Assembly: GCA_032718475.1 (NCBI GenBank)
Contig: JAUCBJ010006743.1
Coordinates: 1-64,000 of the forward strand
Direction: 5' to 3'
Source: Nemertoderma westbladi
Lineage: Eukaryota; Xenacoelomorpha; Nemertodermatida; Nemertodermatidae
Length of the DNA stretch: 64,000 nucleotides
Below, piece after piece: positions 1 through 11,052 of this stretch (position 1 is the stretch's first letter; the number at the start of each line of letters is the position of its first letter). The notes beneath the pieces were generated by a model, which saw only the letters and a program-made list of their open reading frames with translations, made no database searches and was not told where the DNA came from. Both the position numbers and the translations under genes were made by a program.

Positions 1-1425
1 AGGGTTAACTTTACGCGGCTATTCAGCTATTGCCTTCAACTAATATTCAATGTTCTTATTTGTTGTACATGTACAGTAGCCGTAGCTGTAGAAGCATTTT
101 ATTATTATTTGAATGCTGGTCGGTGGGTCGGCTTTTATTCAAAGACTTGGGGTCATTCATGATGATGTCAATGATGATGTCAATAACAATAATATTGTAT
201 CTCCATATTAATATAATAGGCTTTCAACCAACCGGCTTTGTATTATATTCATTCGGTATAGTTTAACCTTGACTTTCTAGTTAAGTTATTATATAGTGTT
301 TAGTTTTGTATTCCAGTATTGTTATAGTTTGTTTATTCATAGGCCTAAATGCTTTATAGAGACGTCGAATTACCATAATTAATGGCCTTTCGCATCGATT
401 ATATTAAAGTGTTTCGGGACCTGGGACGACGCCATCCTTTGTTATTACAGGTAATTTATTTATAATAATCCCGTACATAATCATATTAATTACTATACTT
501 ACTATAAGATGGTTTAATTTATTAATTAACTTATTATTTAATTTCATTTACTCAGGTTATTCCAGAGGAACCGTGGCCGGCCGGATTATATAGAGATTAT
601 AGAGAATATAGCGCCGCTATGTAGCGAACTTCTAATTGGTCAATTAAAATTCAACGAATCAGCTGTAGACCCGGGGACTCAGAGCGCGATTGGATATTCG
701 ATCAACGGCACCGTTAGTGTTACCTCGCATCGTGACCTACCCCCCCCCCCCCCCCCCCCCCCCCCCCCGAACCTCCTCCCAATCCCACTGAACCTCTCTC
801 AGTGTGTTATTATATACAGATTAGTTATATACGTTTATACAGATTGTTATCGTCCCCTCCGGTTCGTTCCACCAGGTCCACAATCTGGACGGCTGTATCT
901 CCATAAACCACTACCTCGCCTCTAACTTGGGAGTTCCTCCAAAGAGGAGTTTGGGTTGGGTTGGATGTTGTGGAGAGACTCGGGACGAACGGAGTGCGAC
1001 GTGGTCATGATTAAAAATATTGTAAAAGACAATATAATTTTGTTGAAGTGGAGAATTAAAAATAGTTAAAAATTACAGAAATTATTTATATAGTAAATAC
1101 AATACTTGTGTGAAATAATCTTCATTTTGAATTTTATGTTTTACAATATAAATATATATTTTCGAGACAGAGGGGAAACTGGACGCAAATCACTGGTGGT
1201 GGCACCAAATTTTGCATTCTTCTAATAAATTATAAAATGTTTTACATCAAAATGCAGAACACAAACACACAAAATCCCGTATAAAGCCCACAATACAGAT
1301 ACACCCCGTATATAAACCAAAAGCGCCTAAAATTTGAGTTTAAATATTCGATGGTTTTCAAAATTTGATGCAGCATCGAATTATATCCCGCCGAAGAAAA
1401 ATAAAAGTTTCATAACATTTATATG
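1..1425. other. Non-coding AT-rich stretch, no gene seen
   Basis: I see no convincing coding region on either strand. The only ORF of note (30-266, 78 codons) is low-complexity and rich in hydrophobic residues, without a recognisable domain. The stretch holds one long poly-C run (separate entry) and otherwise unremarkable AT-rich sequence. It may include the decayed 5' part of the plus-strand retroelement further right, but I could not match it to any other part of the window. Confidence 0.6.
740..768 (+). repeat. 29-nt poly-C homopolymer run
   Basis: An uninterrupted run of 29 cytosines lies between GTGACCTA and GAACCTCC. The length of such a run is often misread in sequencing, so the exact count is uncertain. 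It could form an i-motif on this strand and stacked G-quadruplex on the other. Confidence 0.95.
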
Positions 1426-1690
1426 TCGCAGTGTCCGAGTGGATACGGCGCCTGAACTGCTTACACAATAGTGTTTGGTTGCGCAGGTTCGAATCCGACT
1501 AAAGTCTGTAGAAATTTCGCACTGTTGTGTCCCTAGGCAAGACACTTTAGACATTAGTGCCTACGCCAACCCAGCGGTATAATGGGAACCTAGCTCTGCT
1601 GAGGTAATGATAATAAAAGCGCTTTGAGTATGCTGAGCGTATAAAAGCGCTATATAAATAAACAATATTATTATTATTTTTTTTTTTTAT
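1426..1690 (+). mobile_element. tRNA-derived SINE
   Basis: The head contains a Pol III type 2 promoter. A box A-like TGTCCGAGTGG lies at about 1432-1442 and a perfect box B, GGTTCGAATCC, at 1486-1496, with spacing like a tRNA with a long variable arm (Leu/Ser type). The body (about 1520-1590) contains CCTAGGCAAGACACTTTAGA, a segment I recognise from many animal SINEs. The tail contains AAAGCGCTTTGAGT, then AAAGCGCTATATAAAT, and ends in ATT repeats and a T run, as expected of a SINE whose 3' end is copied by a partner LINE. The length of about 265 bp is normal. No clear target-site duplication could be assigned. Confidence 0.8.
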
Positions 1691-2190
1691 ATCGTCTTTG
1701 ATTTAATCATTATCACATTTGTTTAATCAATATGAAGGTTGCATCTTGTGTTACTTAAAATTAATATAAACAAATTAATATAACTGGTACTTATTGTGTT
1801 ACTTTACTGCAGTGAATTAACTGAAATCGGAGGAACTGAAGGAGTCTCAGTTAATTAGTTAATCATTGTGAGAGTCACAATTCCAACGAGAGTGATCACG
1901 GGATATCCGGTTGGTTTCGATGCGTTGTTGGCTGGTGGATCCGTCGCGGAGTCAGATTTGCCTAGTTAAATAAATGGAAGTTGTTTAGTTTTTGGGATTC
2001 ACTTTCCTTTACTCATTTTTTTTTTTTTGATTTTTATCATTTTGTTTCATTTTAAACTGAGAATTCAATAAAATAAGCTTCTCTATCGTTGATTTTAAAG
2101 TTTTTATTTTCCGCAATTTTGTGGCAAATAAGGTGATATTTGGAAGCAAAATGTGGGTGTCTCCTTGCTGTGGTGGTGTAAAAGCTTTTG

Positions 2191-2316
2191 CGGATATAAC
2201 AAGCCCTTTTTCTCCGCAATATACTGTGTAGGTGTTTTGGCGGACATAACAAACCATTTTTGCCCGCTGTGTCTGCATGTGTGCTTTGGCGGACAAAACA
2301 AGCCATTTTTGCCGCA
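2191..2316. repeat. Short tandem repeat, about 50-bp unit, 2.5 copies
   Basis: The phrase CGGATATAACAAGCC at 2191 recurs as CGGACATAACAAACC at 2241 and CGGACAAAACAAGCC at 2290, each followed by a T-rich tract and CCGC. The periods are 50 and 49 bp. The repeat makes similar peptides appear in three minus-strand frames, which marks those ORFs as artefacts. Confidence 0.85.
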
Positions 2317-4919
2317 ATGCGCTTAAATACTCTAAAGGCTGGAATTCAGATGACGACCATCTGATGATTTATCTACCAGCTGATTTACTGTACTCGTGGA
2401 ACTTTTTCTTTGTTCTGTTCGGCCAATCAGAGTGATCTTTCACTTTGCGTTGAAAGGGCCTACCGAAAAACACGCAATTCAGTCTGAATGTATCAGTGTG
2501 TTGTGTTATATATTTTCTAAGCCCAGAACACCGGCTTAGGATTCTTCTGTGCTTCTGTAGAAGTTTCAGACTTTGGCCTGAGCATTAGGCGGCTTTGATT
2601 ATCGAAATGCAAAACTATTGCCTAACCATATCAACTGCTTTTTTGTAGACAAGCCGGCACAGCATTCTTAAAAATGCAGCTGCAATGCAGCATGCCGATC
2701 CTAGTAGTATATCAACTGCTGTTGCACTACGTAACACATACTGATTGTTCACCGCCTTATTTTACTGTTGGTTATTAATGGTTATATTTGTTGATGGATA
2801 TGTTGTTATATTTGGAGAATACCGATAAAGAATCATAAAACCCCAATCTTCTTGACTACTGAAGGTGAGAGGACAGGTTACCGGTAGCAATTGCGACTTA
2901 CATTATAGTGGTTTTTGTGTGTATTAAATGCTATTTCATAATCCTTACATGTGTCAGTTGCTATCCTCCTTATATATGATCAAATTCATCAGTGTGAAGT
3001 TGTGTGCAGTGGTGTGATTGGTAATAAAGCTTCTCCTAAAGAATGCACCTTTTGCATAACTCAGTAGCCATCTAGTTGTGATTAGTACTGTATAAGTCAT
3101 AACTCTGTTTTATACTTAAAGTGCCACGTCCTAAAGGAACTGTTAATGTTTCTCCGAAAGTAAATATATTGTCAGAGATTATAGTAACGATCAATCGAAT
3201 AATAAAGTAGGTCTACAACGCAATAATAAGTCAAAGCATCCGAATCCATTCTCCTTTAACAGTGGGGAATGGTCGCGCATAGACTGGCTTCGGCTAATGT
3301 TATTTCAGTGTAATCAATAATTGTTATTGGCTAAAGTTGATTTATAAATTAGAAGACAACTAAAATTGGCAGGTTAAACTGCTAAAGGTCTAAAAGCATG
3401 AACAGTAATAGTTTTTTAGTTTCTTTATTGCACCGTAGGCAATAAAGTCGAAGGTACTGGTCGAACGGTAAGCTGTAGGCCTAACTGCCCAACTGCCCAA
3501 ACCGGTACTTACAAAATTACAACAGTATTATTCGATTTGATAATTATATACCGGAAGGTCTTGATATTTAATCGGGGACTGCTGCCCTGGTTTTTTATTG
3601 GGATTTTACTTATTTCTGTCAGTTTTATTTATCTGTAAGTGTAATATTGAGCAGAAGGCGAGTAAGCCTGCTCAGATTGTATAGATAATTTGTAGGCTGG
3701 ATTGTTGTCTGGCTGTTGTCAGGTCTGAAAGCGATTGCAGTGTGTGTAGAGTGTAGGTCCGATAAAGTAATAGTTAGGAAAGTGGGGCCATCCAGTGTTG
3801 TAAGGTGAATCCCCCCCGAAAGAATAAGTCGTACTACTCGGTTAGAACGCATACTAACTAACCATTTCAGAGTCTGCATATACTGTAGTTTATTTGGGCT
3901 TGCCAGTAGTCTGCCAGCATTTGGTCTGTATTTTGTTTGTATAGTCTGCACGGGTAGCGTAATATTTATTATTCAGAGTTTATGCAAGTATTCGCAACCT
4001 ACATACCCCCAAGTTTATTCCTACAGTAATTGTGCTTGTTATACATACCGTTATAGTTAAATTAACCCCGGTACTACATCAGGGCTGCTTGGCGTAGGTA
4101 AAGACTGGTGATTTTATGCTCTAGTCACTCCAGCAGATACCGCGGTTCTTTTAACTGTCCAAGTATATTTAACTGCTGGTTATTGGTTGTATAAGTATTT
4201 GTACCTAATCTAGGGTTTAGAGTACAGTACTTTCCGAAGGTAATTTAGTTTGTAGGCAGTACATTTGTGTTGTAAAGTGGTTAATAGGCACATTAGCTCT
4301 GGTTGGCTGCGGTAATTAACTTCTAGGTAAGGACACTCCGGGTACATAACGTAGTACTTATAGTGCTGTAGAGCAAAAAGACTGTAAGTTGTCAGACGGT
4401 GGTAATTTCTTATCTGGACAACACAGTGTATTTACTACTGCTTAATTATTTTCAAATACCGTAGTATCCTCTCCGTTTGTGATAACCAGAAATTCTAACT
4501 CCCTGTTAGACTGGTTTGTCGACTTCCTGTGAAATTACCCTAAAATTTGTACGTGTAATTTGTTATTGTTTATTTAGAGATTGTAATCTCACCCTATATG
4601 TAAGTAATTAGTAGTAATAAGTAACTTAGTAAAGTAGAATTATTTGTTTTAGTGTCCAACAGGTAGCACTCCACTGAAAGTGTTTAGCTTCTGTAGTGAC
4701 CCCCTCAACCAGAAATAATAACATTTGTTCAAATATTGACAAAACCCTTGTACGGGTACATATATATTATAAATCAACTCAAACCGATTTATAAAATAGT
4801 AGGCCTGTTATACATCAATTAGGTCCTAATATCAGTTGGACTACTGCTTAATAACAGTAATAAAGTAAAGGAAAGTAACTCTAAAATTCAGAAATTCAGT
4901 TATTCTAAAATAATTGACA

Positions 4920-5172
4920 TTGCCGGTATTTATAGTAGGCTTATTATATTTATTTATATAAATTTATGCTGAAATTATATACCGGTATTCTGTAATTAAT
5001 TCTAGTCTATAATCATACTTGTATATACTATAAGTGTATACTGTATACCGGTATTTATAGTAGGCTTATTATATATTTATATAAATTTATGCTTAAATCA
5101 TATACCAGTATTCTGTGACTAATCAGTCCTAGTCTGTAATAATACTTATATATACTATAAGTGTATACTGGT
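4920..5172. repeat. Tandem duplication, two copies of about 125 bp
   Basis: CCGGTATTTATAGTAGGC occurs at 4923 and again at 5048. The copies then run in parallel through TATAAATTTATGCT, a TATTCTGT segment and TATACTATAAGTGTATACTG, with a few substitutions and small indels. It ends about 140 bp before the start codon of the 486-codon ORF. The AT-rich, TATA-like content is compatible with a promoter region, but no promoter can be claimed from this alone. Confidence 0.85.
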
Positions 5173-5314
5173 ATCTTAATATATTATATATATATATCGC
5201 GTTACATTGAGTAACGATATCGGTAATTAATTATTAGGCTTACAGTTGATACTGAATTACTAGATCTGCTTTAACTATCGTTATAATAGTAAGCATTCAA
5301 CTGTATAAACAAAC

Positions 5315-6775
5315 ATGGCTGACACAAAGCAAACTCTGTCAGATAGTCTCCTAGAAGCAACAGTCTGCGACTCCGACAGGAGTACCGAACGTTTGAGACC
5401 GAAGTTCAAGTTCCCTCCTACTGTAAGAAAGGTCATCCCTCCAGTAGTAGTATCAGACCCTAGGCTAGTAAAGCACCGTAGGTCTATCATAGGCACTCGG
5501 GCTCAAGTCAAGCGGGACCAAGAGGCAGCTGTTAAACAGCAGCAACATCCGAACCGAGAACTTATTTCTCAGCGGCACAATAGCTCCAGTAGTTCAGATA
5601 CTGTAGAGTTGACACCCGAGCGCAGTGCAATGATGGCAGAAGCAGTTTATTCGGATCCACTTCTCATTCTTCCTGAAGCCGTACTCACTAGGGTATTGAT
5701 TGCGGTGGAGCAACATCAAATCGTTTGGGCGAGAAGTAAGCGATCAACCAAGGACAGTTATGCAGGATACACAAAGGAGGAACTGAAGTCTATTGTCGAG
5801 ACGCAATGGAACTTCCCCGGACCCGGACTCCCGTTTAACTTATCGGAAGCTGCCTGGGAGGACTTATACAGGATGGGAGTGGTAAAGGACACTAGAGATC
5901 CAGCTGTGTGGAAGAGGTCGGCAGCCGGATATGTACAGGGATTCTTCAGCTCTTTGGAGCGATTAGAGGAACAACTGTTCCAACAACCCCAGGGATCTCA
6001 AGAGCAGGGAGAGCTGCTTTATCAAGTTCGAGAACGAATCCTAAGAATCAGACTAATCCTTTCAGCCTTTGAGGAAGCCTCGAAGAGAAGCCAAGACACA
6101 TCGTTGCAAGTTGCCATAAAGACTTGGTTCCAACGGGTGAGTCTTAGAGTCCAAGGGACGACCCAATGGAAAATTCAGCTAACTGAGCTCTCGACCCACG
6201 GAGAATCAACAGAGGCTACCTTTTCTCAGGTGGAAAGCAAAGCGACATCAGAGAAACCTCAGAAGAAGGACGCCATTGACATCTATCTGTCAGACTATCA
6301 GCGATTTATAGTTGACAAAGAGTTAAGGAGACGGCTAGCTGGACTTAACCCTAATAGTGAGGTAGCCAAATTTGTGCTAGTCTCGTTAGATGCGGAAAGG
6401 CTAGCAGCGAATCGAGCTAAATTTGATGAAAGAATCCGCATTATTAGGGTCCAAGAAGAACAACTAAAGAAAAAACAGATAGAAGACAGACAGGAAGCGG
6501 CAGCGGCAGCGATAGAGGCTGAAAGAAAAGCGGCAGCAGCAGCTGCAGAAGCGGAAAGAAAAGCGATAGCAGTAGCTGCAGAAGTGGAAAGAAAGGCGGC
6601 AGTGGCGGTGGCGGAAACAAAACGGAGGGCATCTGAAGAGGCAACCCAACTAGAGTTGGAAAATCTTCAAGAGAAGCAAGACTACTTAAATAAACAGATA
6701 ACAGCTAGTGATATGCAGATGATAAGTCGAACTACTCCCAAGAGACAGTTTAGTTTAGTTTATTGTTATTTATAG
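5315..6775 (+). CDS. 486-aa first ORF of a BEL/Pao-type element, coiled-coil protein
   Basis: An intact ATG-initiated ORF. I do not recognise a catalytic domain. The N-terminal 90 residues are basic and serine-rich. The middle (about 100-360) is a mixed helical region. Residues about 385-450 form an Ala/Glu/Lys/Arg repeat (EAERKAAAAAA type units of about 12 residues, encoded by a degenerate 36-nt minisatellite at about 6490-6625), predicted as a long charged helix or coiled coil. The intact minus-strand BEL/Pao element in this window also begins with an ORF whose middle is an ER/KE-rich repeat helix. I therefore infer that this is ORF1 of the plus-strand BEL/Pao element, separated from its gag-pol by a later non-LTR insertion. 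The alternative is a host single-exon gene. The start is the first ATG; no signal peptide or membrane segment is visible. Confidence 0.6.
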   Translation: MADTKQTLSDSLLEATVCDSDRSTERLRPKFKFPPTVRKVIPPVVVSDPRLVKHRRSIIGTRAQVKRDQEAAVKQQQHPNRELISQRHNSSSSSDTVELTPERSAMMAEAVYSDPLLILPEAVLTRVLIAVEQHQIVWARSKRSTKDSYAGYTKEELKSIVETQWNFPGPGLPFNLSEAAWEDLYRMGVVKDTRDPAVWKRSAAGYVQGFFSSLERLEEQLFQQPQGSQEQGELLYQVRERILRIRLILSAFEEASKRSQDTSLQVAIKTWFQRVSLRVQGTTQWKIQLTELSTHGESTEATFSQVESKATSEKPQKKDAIDIYLSDYQRFIVDKELRRRLAGLNPNSEVAKFVLVSLDAERLAANRAKFDERIRIIRVQEEQLKKKQIEDRQEAAAAAIEAERKAAAAAAEAERKAIAVAAEVERKAAVAVAETKRRASEEATQLELENLQEKQDYLNKQITASDMQMISRTTPKRQFSLVYCYL

Positions 6776-7140
6776 GAAAATGTTATAATTAGAACCATCA
6801 CCAAATTTAGTTGTAATGGAATAAAAAGAAAATGTGTATGCAGTGTGCGAGGCGGTGGGTTGGTAAGGGTTGCAGCAATAGCCAGGCTAGTCGAGGCTGC
6901 CAACTGACCAAGGGTAAATGTACTGTATATATAACTAAGTATTATATATTTGAAAAAAGATAAAATAAGAACTGTTATAAACCTTTAATAATTGTTGATC
7001 AGGATCACAAGGAAATATAATAATTTAATTAACCATTTTACAATACACTGTAGTGAAGAAACAGTCCAGCCGCAGTGTATGTGAGTAGGAAATATAATAA
7101 GATAGAGCCAGACATATAGGGAGATATTGTGTAATGTATT
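6776..7140. other. Spacer between ORF1 and the nested non-LTR element
   Basis: AT-rich, no ORF or RNA gene recognised. It probably belongs to the plus-strand LTR element, since that element's gag begins on the far side of the non-LTR insertion at about 11,050. Confidence 0.4.
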
Positions 7141-7149
7141 ATTATGACG

Positions 7150-8610
7150 TTACGTCATGTGTTCAAATAGGTATGTTTTAAATTGACGTTTAAATGAAAA
7201 TTTAGATTTGCTAATAATTAGACTAGAGGGGAGACTGTTCCACAATACTGGCCCAGTGACTGATAATCCTTGGTGTGCTACATTGAGACGGGTTAACGGT
7301 ACTACGAATTTGCCTAAAGTAGATGAACGGGTGTTATATAAATGAATATCAGACAATTTAGTAAAAAAATTTGAAAGAGGGTGATTATTAGAAGATTTTG
7401 ATATATCGTACATTAACTGGCCTAATTGTAATTCAAATATAGATTCGATTGGCAAAATATTTAGTGATTTGTAAAGTGGCACAGAGTGAGCCCGGTAGTC
7501 ACTAAATGTTATGCAACGCAAGATTTTATTAACTTTAATTCTTAGTGGACGTGTTATTGATTTGCAGGCAGTACCCCAAGCAAGAATTCCATAAGTGATG
7601 TAAGGATTAATTAATGTATAATACAGCGTACGTAAAATTTGGCTTGGGAAAAAGTGTCTTAATTTATAAAAAAGTCCGGAGGATCTAGATATTTTTTTAA
7701 GGATGTAATTTATATGCGTTTTCCAGCTCAAATTGTCATCGATAAAGACACCTAAGTACTTAGTGCTATTTACCTTAGTAATTTCTTTGGCTTTAATTTT
7801 AACTTTCGGTAGTCCAAGGCAGTTTTTGTTACTAAAAATAGAGTATTCTGTTTTACTAAGATTAAGTGATAATGAGTTGTCTATAAGCCAGTCCGAAATT
7901 TTTTCCAGTTCAGTGTTTGTGTTGTTAATCAATAATTTTAAGTCTGAATTGAAGCCCAGTAACGTCGTATCGTCGGCAAATAAAGTTGTCAAAAATTTGG
8001 ATGCGTCCGGTAAGTCGTTCACATATTAAAGAAACAGCAATGGTGAAAGGACTGAACCCTGGGACGTTCCGCAGGTTACCGGAAGAGTGGGTGAGATTAC
8101 GCCATTTAAGGATACTGATTGTGTACGGTCTGTTAGAAAACTCCTAAGTAAAGTCTGGGGGGTGCCTCGAATTCCGTAAGATTCTAATTTTTTAAATAAG
8201 GTAGAGTGGTTCAGCGTATCAAACGCTTTTTTTAAATCTGATAAATTGCGCAGATAGATTCTTTTGAGTCAAGGTGAAATCTAATTTTTTCTGTAACCGT
8301 TAGAAAATCCGAAGCCGTAGAAATCCTCTTTCGAAAACCGAATTGTGATGCAGTCAAAATACAGAAACGATCTAAATAAGATTGAAGCTGTGAGTATATA
8401 ACCTGTTCTAGAATTTTTGTAAAAACTGGCAATAATGATATTGGCCTATAGTTATTAGAATCTAGTGGATCAACCCCTTAAAACATGGGATTATTTTAGA
8501 TTGTTTAAGAGAAACTGGATAATGACCTGTTGTGATACATAGGTTAAATAAATATGCTAGATGAGGTGCAATGTATTCAGCAGCAATTTTTAGTAATTTA
8601 CTGGGAAAGT
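7150..8610 (-). pseudogene. Reverse transcriptase part of non-LTR element (frameshifted)
   Basis: Downstream of the nested insertion the minus strand first encodes a segment with AEYIAPHLAYLFNL character (about 8600-8450). Next comes PVFTKILEQVIYSQL with the RT finger/palm phrase SQFGFRK (8432-8232), then an open stretch from 8022 to 7150. That stretch begins NDLPDASKFLTTLFADDTTLL, where FADD is the catalytic RT motif, continues with SKTEYSIFS and TKYLGVFIDDNLSW (thumb region), and ends with the typical C-terminal VLWNSLPSSL block. At least two frame changes separate these pieces, so no full-length enzyme can be made. The 3' end of the element lies near 7140, without an obvious poly-A tail. 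Confidence 0.8.
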
Positions 8611-9140
8611 TATAGATAGATAGATAGATTTATTTATACATTATGTAAAAACAATAACAAATACACCAAACAATGTACCGGTATAAAGGTATTGTCCAAC
8701 ATAACATATAGGATTACCCCTAAAGCTTTGCAGCTTATTTCCAAGGGGGTCCTTTATGTTACTTGGTTACAAATACAATATTACACTACGCTAACCTAAA
8801 ACCAATATAAAACGTAATTACACTATGTACATGTACAACTTTACCGAGAGCGTGACAATGCCCGACTCAACGATAAAGATGTAATGTACAGAACAATTTA
8901 TTATAAAACGTAATTACAGTATAAATAGTAAATAATTAATAAACTAATAACTTACTGTAGGACTATTGTACCTATTTTTACATTGCACACGGAGATGAGA
9001 TTTAACTGCAGATTTAAAAGAATGTTGATTATTTAGGTTTTTAATTTCATTAGGCAGAGCGTTCCAATTTTTTATGCCGTTAAAAAAGAAAGTATCAGAT
9101 TCAAAGGATTTACAATTCGGGAGGTAGAAGTTGTCATTAG
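8611..9140 (-). mobile_element. 5'-truncated second non-LTR copy nested in the first
   Basis: The reading frame of the endonuclease ORF changes character after ENSATND and becomes FYLPNCKSFES followed by FNGIKNWNALPNEI. This is a normal C-terminal end of a related non-LTR element, not the start of RT. It stops at 8944-8946 and is followed by a 3' UTR and a (TCTA)n tail (8611-8630 on the plus strand). The RT of the host element resumes directly to the left of that tail. This shows a 5'-truncated insertion of about 530 bp in the same orientation as its host. Confidence 0.75.
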
Positions 9141-10674
9141 TAGCGCTGTTTTCATTTATTTGTAAAAGTAGGTAGTGAATTTCAGCTACAGAACTTTCAA
9201 TAAGAGTAAATGAATTCGAGTGTCGATGGTTAATGTGGCGGGTAGGGCATCGGTTAGATCGGGGTATTGTACTGGCAAGTTTTGGTCCAATAGTTGAAAA
9301 ATGTTCGTTGAAAATAGATGCTATTTTATGGGGATCAGACGTTATTTTTGCCCCTACTTCTGTTCTGAAAGTAATTTTGGTAGGGCTTAGGGATTTCTTA
9401 TTTTTGTGTAATACAGAGTTAATTACAGACCACGTCTTGCGCATATTTCCTTTGTTTTTTAAAAATTCTTGATTATAGAATGATTTTTCAGCGGCTCTGA
9501 TTACAGTCGTTAAATTATTACGATATGTTTTATAGGCTTTTTGGGTTTCAGAACACGGTGATTTAATATATTTTTCATATAATTTATTTTTTTTAGAAAT
9601 TGATTTAATTAGCAAAGGAGTTAGCCATGGTTTGCGTGCAATTATTATTTTTGTAATTATTTTTTTAGGTAAGTGTTTTTGGCATAATTGATCAAAAGAA
9701 TTGTAAAAAGTGTCGAATTTTTTATCTGTCGGTATATTATGTGATCGGTAAGCTGCGAGAGGTGGTAATGAAAGGTCGAGCAAAAAACTATTTAAGTTAA
9801 ATTTGCTATAATCATAGCACATTTTAGTATTGGGTTGTTTGAAAAAAGCAGAATAATTATGAAATAACGCAAATGTTCCAAGGTGGTCTGTTGTGCCAAT
9901 TTCTGATAAAAAAACGCCGGCAGTAGTAAAATCATTCGTAATATTAGTAATAATATGGTCAAGCGTTGAATTAGCACCGTGTACAATTCGAGTGGGTTGT
10001 TTTATTAATTGGGAAAATCCGTATGATGAAAGTATCTGTAAGTATCGTGCACTTTCTGATGTCATTTTGTTTAAGTTAACATTGAAGTCACCAGTGAGGA
10101 CGATATCTATATTTTTATCAGATACTTTCGCCAATGCGGGTTCTAGAATATTAATAAAATTATTGTAATTGACAGACGGAGGTCTGTATATTACACCTAA
10201 CACTAAGGACTTATTGTTGGATTTTTTAATTTGGATCCATTTATTATGAATTCCCGACACAGTCAAGTCGTCTCGTTCCGTAAAGGTTAGCGTATCCTTA
10301 ATGTAAATTCCCACACCCCAACCGGAACCTGAGGAACGTCCTTCTGGTCTGTCTGATAGTAGCGGTCCTACATAGTTGTCAAGTTTTAATTTACAGTGAT
10401 TGTCTTTAGCACCTACTAATGTTTCAATAAAAGTGATAACATCAAAATCTTCGTCTAATGTACTTAAAAATTCAGCAGTGTAAGAAAGATTATTGTTTAG
10501 GCTTCTACAATTTATGTGATATACAGAAAAAGAGTTATGATGAGAACCTATACGCTCGATTTCACTGTTAAATTTAGTATCATTATAGTATTCGCTATTT
10601 CGCGCTAAATTTTGAATGTTATTATCCGGATCAATAGTAGCAAAACTAGGATTATCAGCATTTTCGTTGAGCAA
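9130..10674 (-). pseudogene. Apurinic-type endonuclease domain of non-LTR element
   Basis: The N-terminal half reads as an exonuclease-endonuclease-phosphatase fold: VYHINCRSL, then FIETL (catalytic Glu), GWGVGIYIKD, LGVIYRPP, TGDFNVNL (catalytic D and N) and a C-terminal LDHIITN and GTTDHLGTF pair carrying the Asp-His motif. These enzymes nick the target DNA to prime reverse transcription. After the endonuclease comes a basic linker, then a junction with the nested copy near 9130-9140. The ORF is open for 576 codons in total only because the nested copy happens to be in frame. Upstream, at 10,685-10,850, a Cys-rich segment (FCLHGIFPFSDI type) in the same frame suggests a PHD-like finger broken by a frameshift. 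Confidence 0.8.
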
Positions 10675-11052
10675 ATATAAATCGTCGGAAATTCCGAAAA
10701 TATCATAGTCGTTAGACGGAATATCGCTAAAAGGAAAAATCCCATGTAAACAAAAAATGCAGTAGTGACTCGTAAAAAACTGAGACTGTTCAAGCTCTGC
10801 GGTTTCTCCATGTCAGGCAAGTTCCACACTGCTGGTGATATCTGTTTCTACACACCGCGCATAAAATGGTATTATTGTTATTTTTGAATCCTGAAAAACA
10901 GAGAGCACATGAATTACTACAATTAGAGTTCGTATCAATCTTCCCACCTGCAATAATGCCTCAGCTGACAGCCTGCACACTGCATACTGTCGCTTAATAC
11001 AATGTATATATATTATACACTATGTTATGACTATACACTATACACTATACAC

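Larger units (their letters stand above)
1691..5314. other. Non-coding AT-rich stretch upstream of ORF1
   Basis: No supported gene. Short ORFs at 2009-2317 (minus) are a by-product of a 50-bp tandem repeat, and the 108-codon ORF at 3625-3951 (minus) has no recognisable domain. The region holds two small tandem duplications (separate entries) and many ACCGGTA and TAGGCCT palindromes. If the ORF at 5315 opens a BEL/Pao element, its 5' LTR and leader should lie here. I could not find a matching second LTR, so the left boundary of that element is unknown. Confidence 0.5.
7140..10860 (-). mobile_element. Non-LTR retrotransposon (APE-type, CR1/Jockey-like), degenerate
   Basis: Reading on the minus strand, the order is a Cys-rich remnant (about 10,850-10,700), an apurinic-type endonuclease (about 10,600-9,750), a linker, reverse transcriptase and the C-terminal region ending at 7150. 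The YADD-type RT motif appears as FADD. The clade is inferred from the endonuclease phrase HINCRSL and the C-terminal VLWNSLPSSL, both common in CR1/L2/Jockey-like elements; a precise family cannot be assigned by eye. It is broken by frameshifts and by a second, truncated non-LTR copy at about 8611-9140. It sits inside the plus-strand BEL/Pao region, so it inserted after that element. Confidence 0.8.

Noticed and set aside
2009-2317. Overlapping minus-strand ORFs of 65-102 codons
   Set aside because: Created by the 50-bp tandem repeat; three frames give look-alike peptides.
3625-3951. 108-codon minus-strand ORF
   Set aside because: No domain, no conserved-looking motif, and AT-rich non-coding surroundings.
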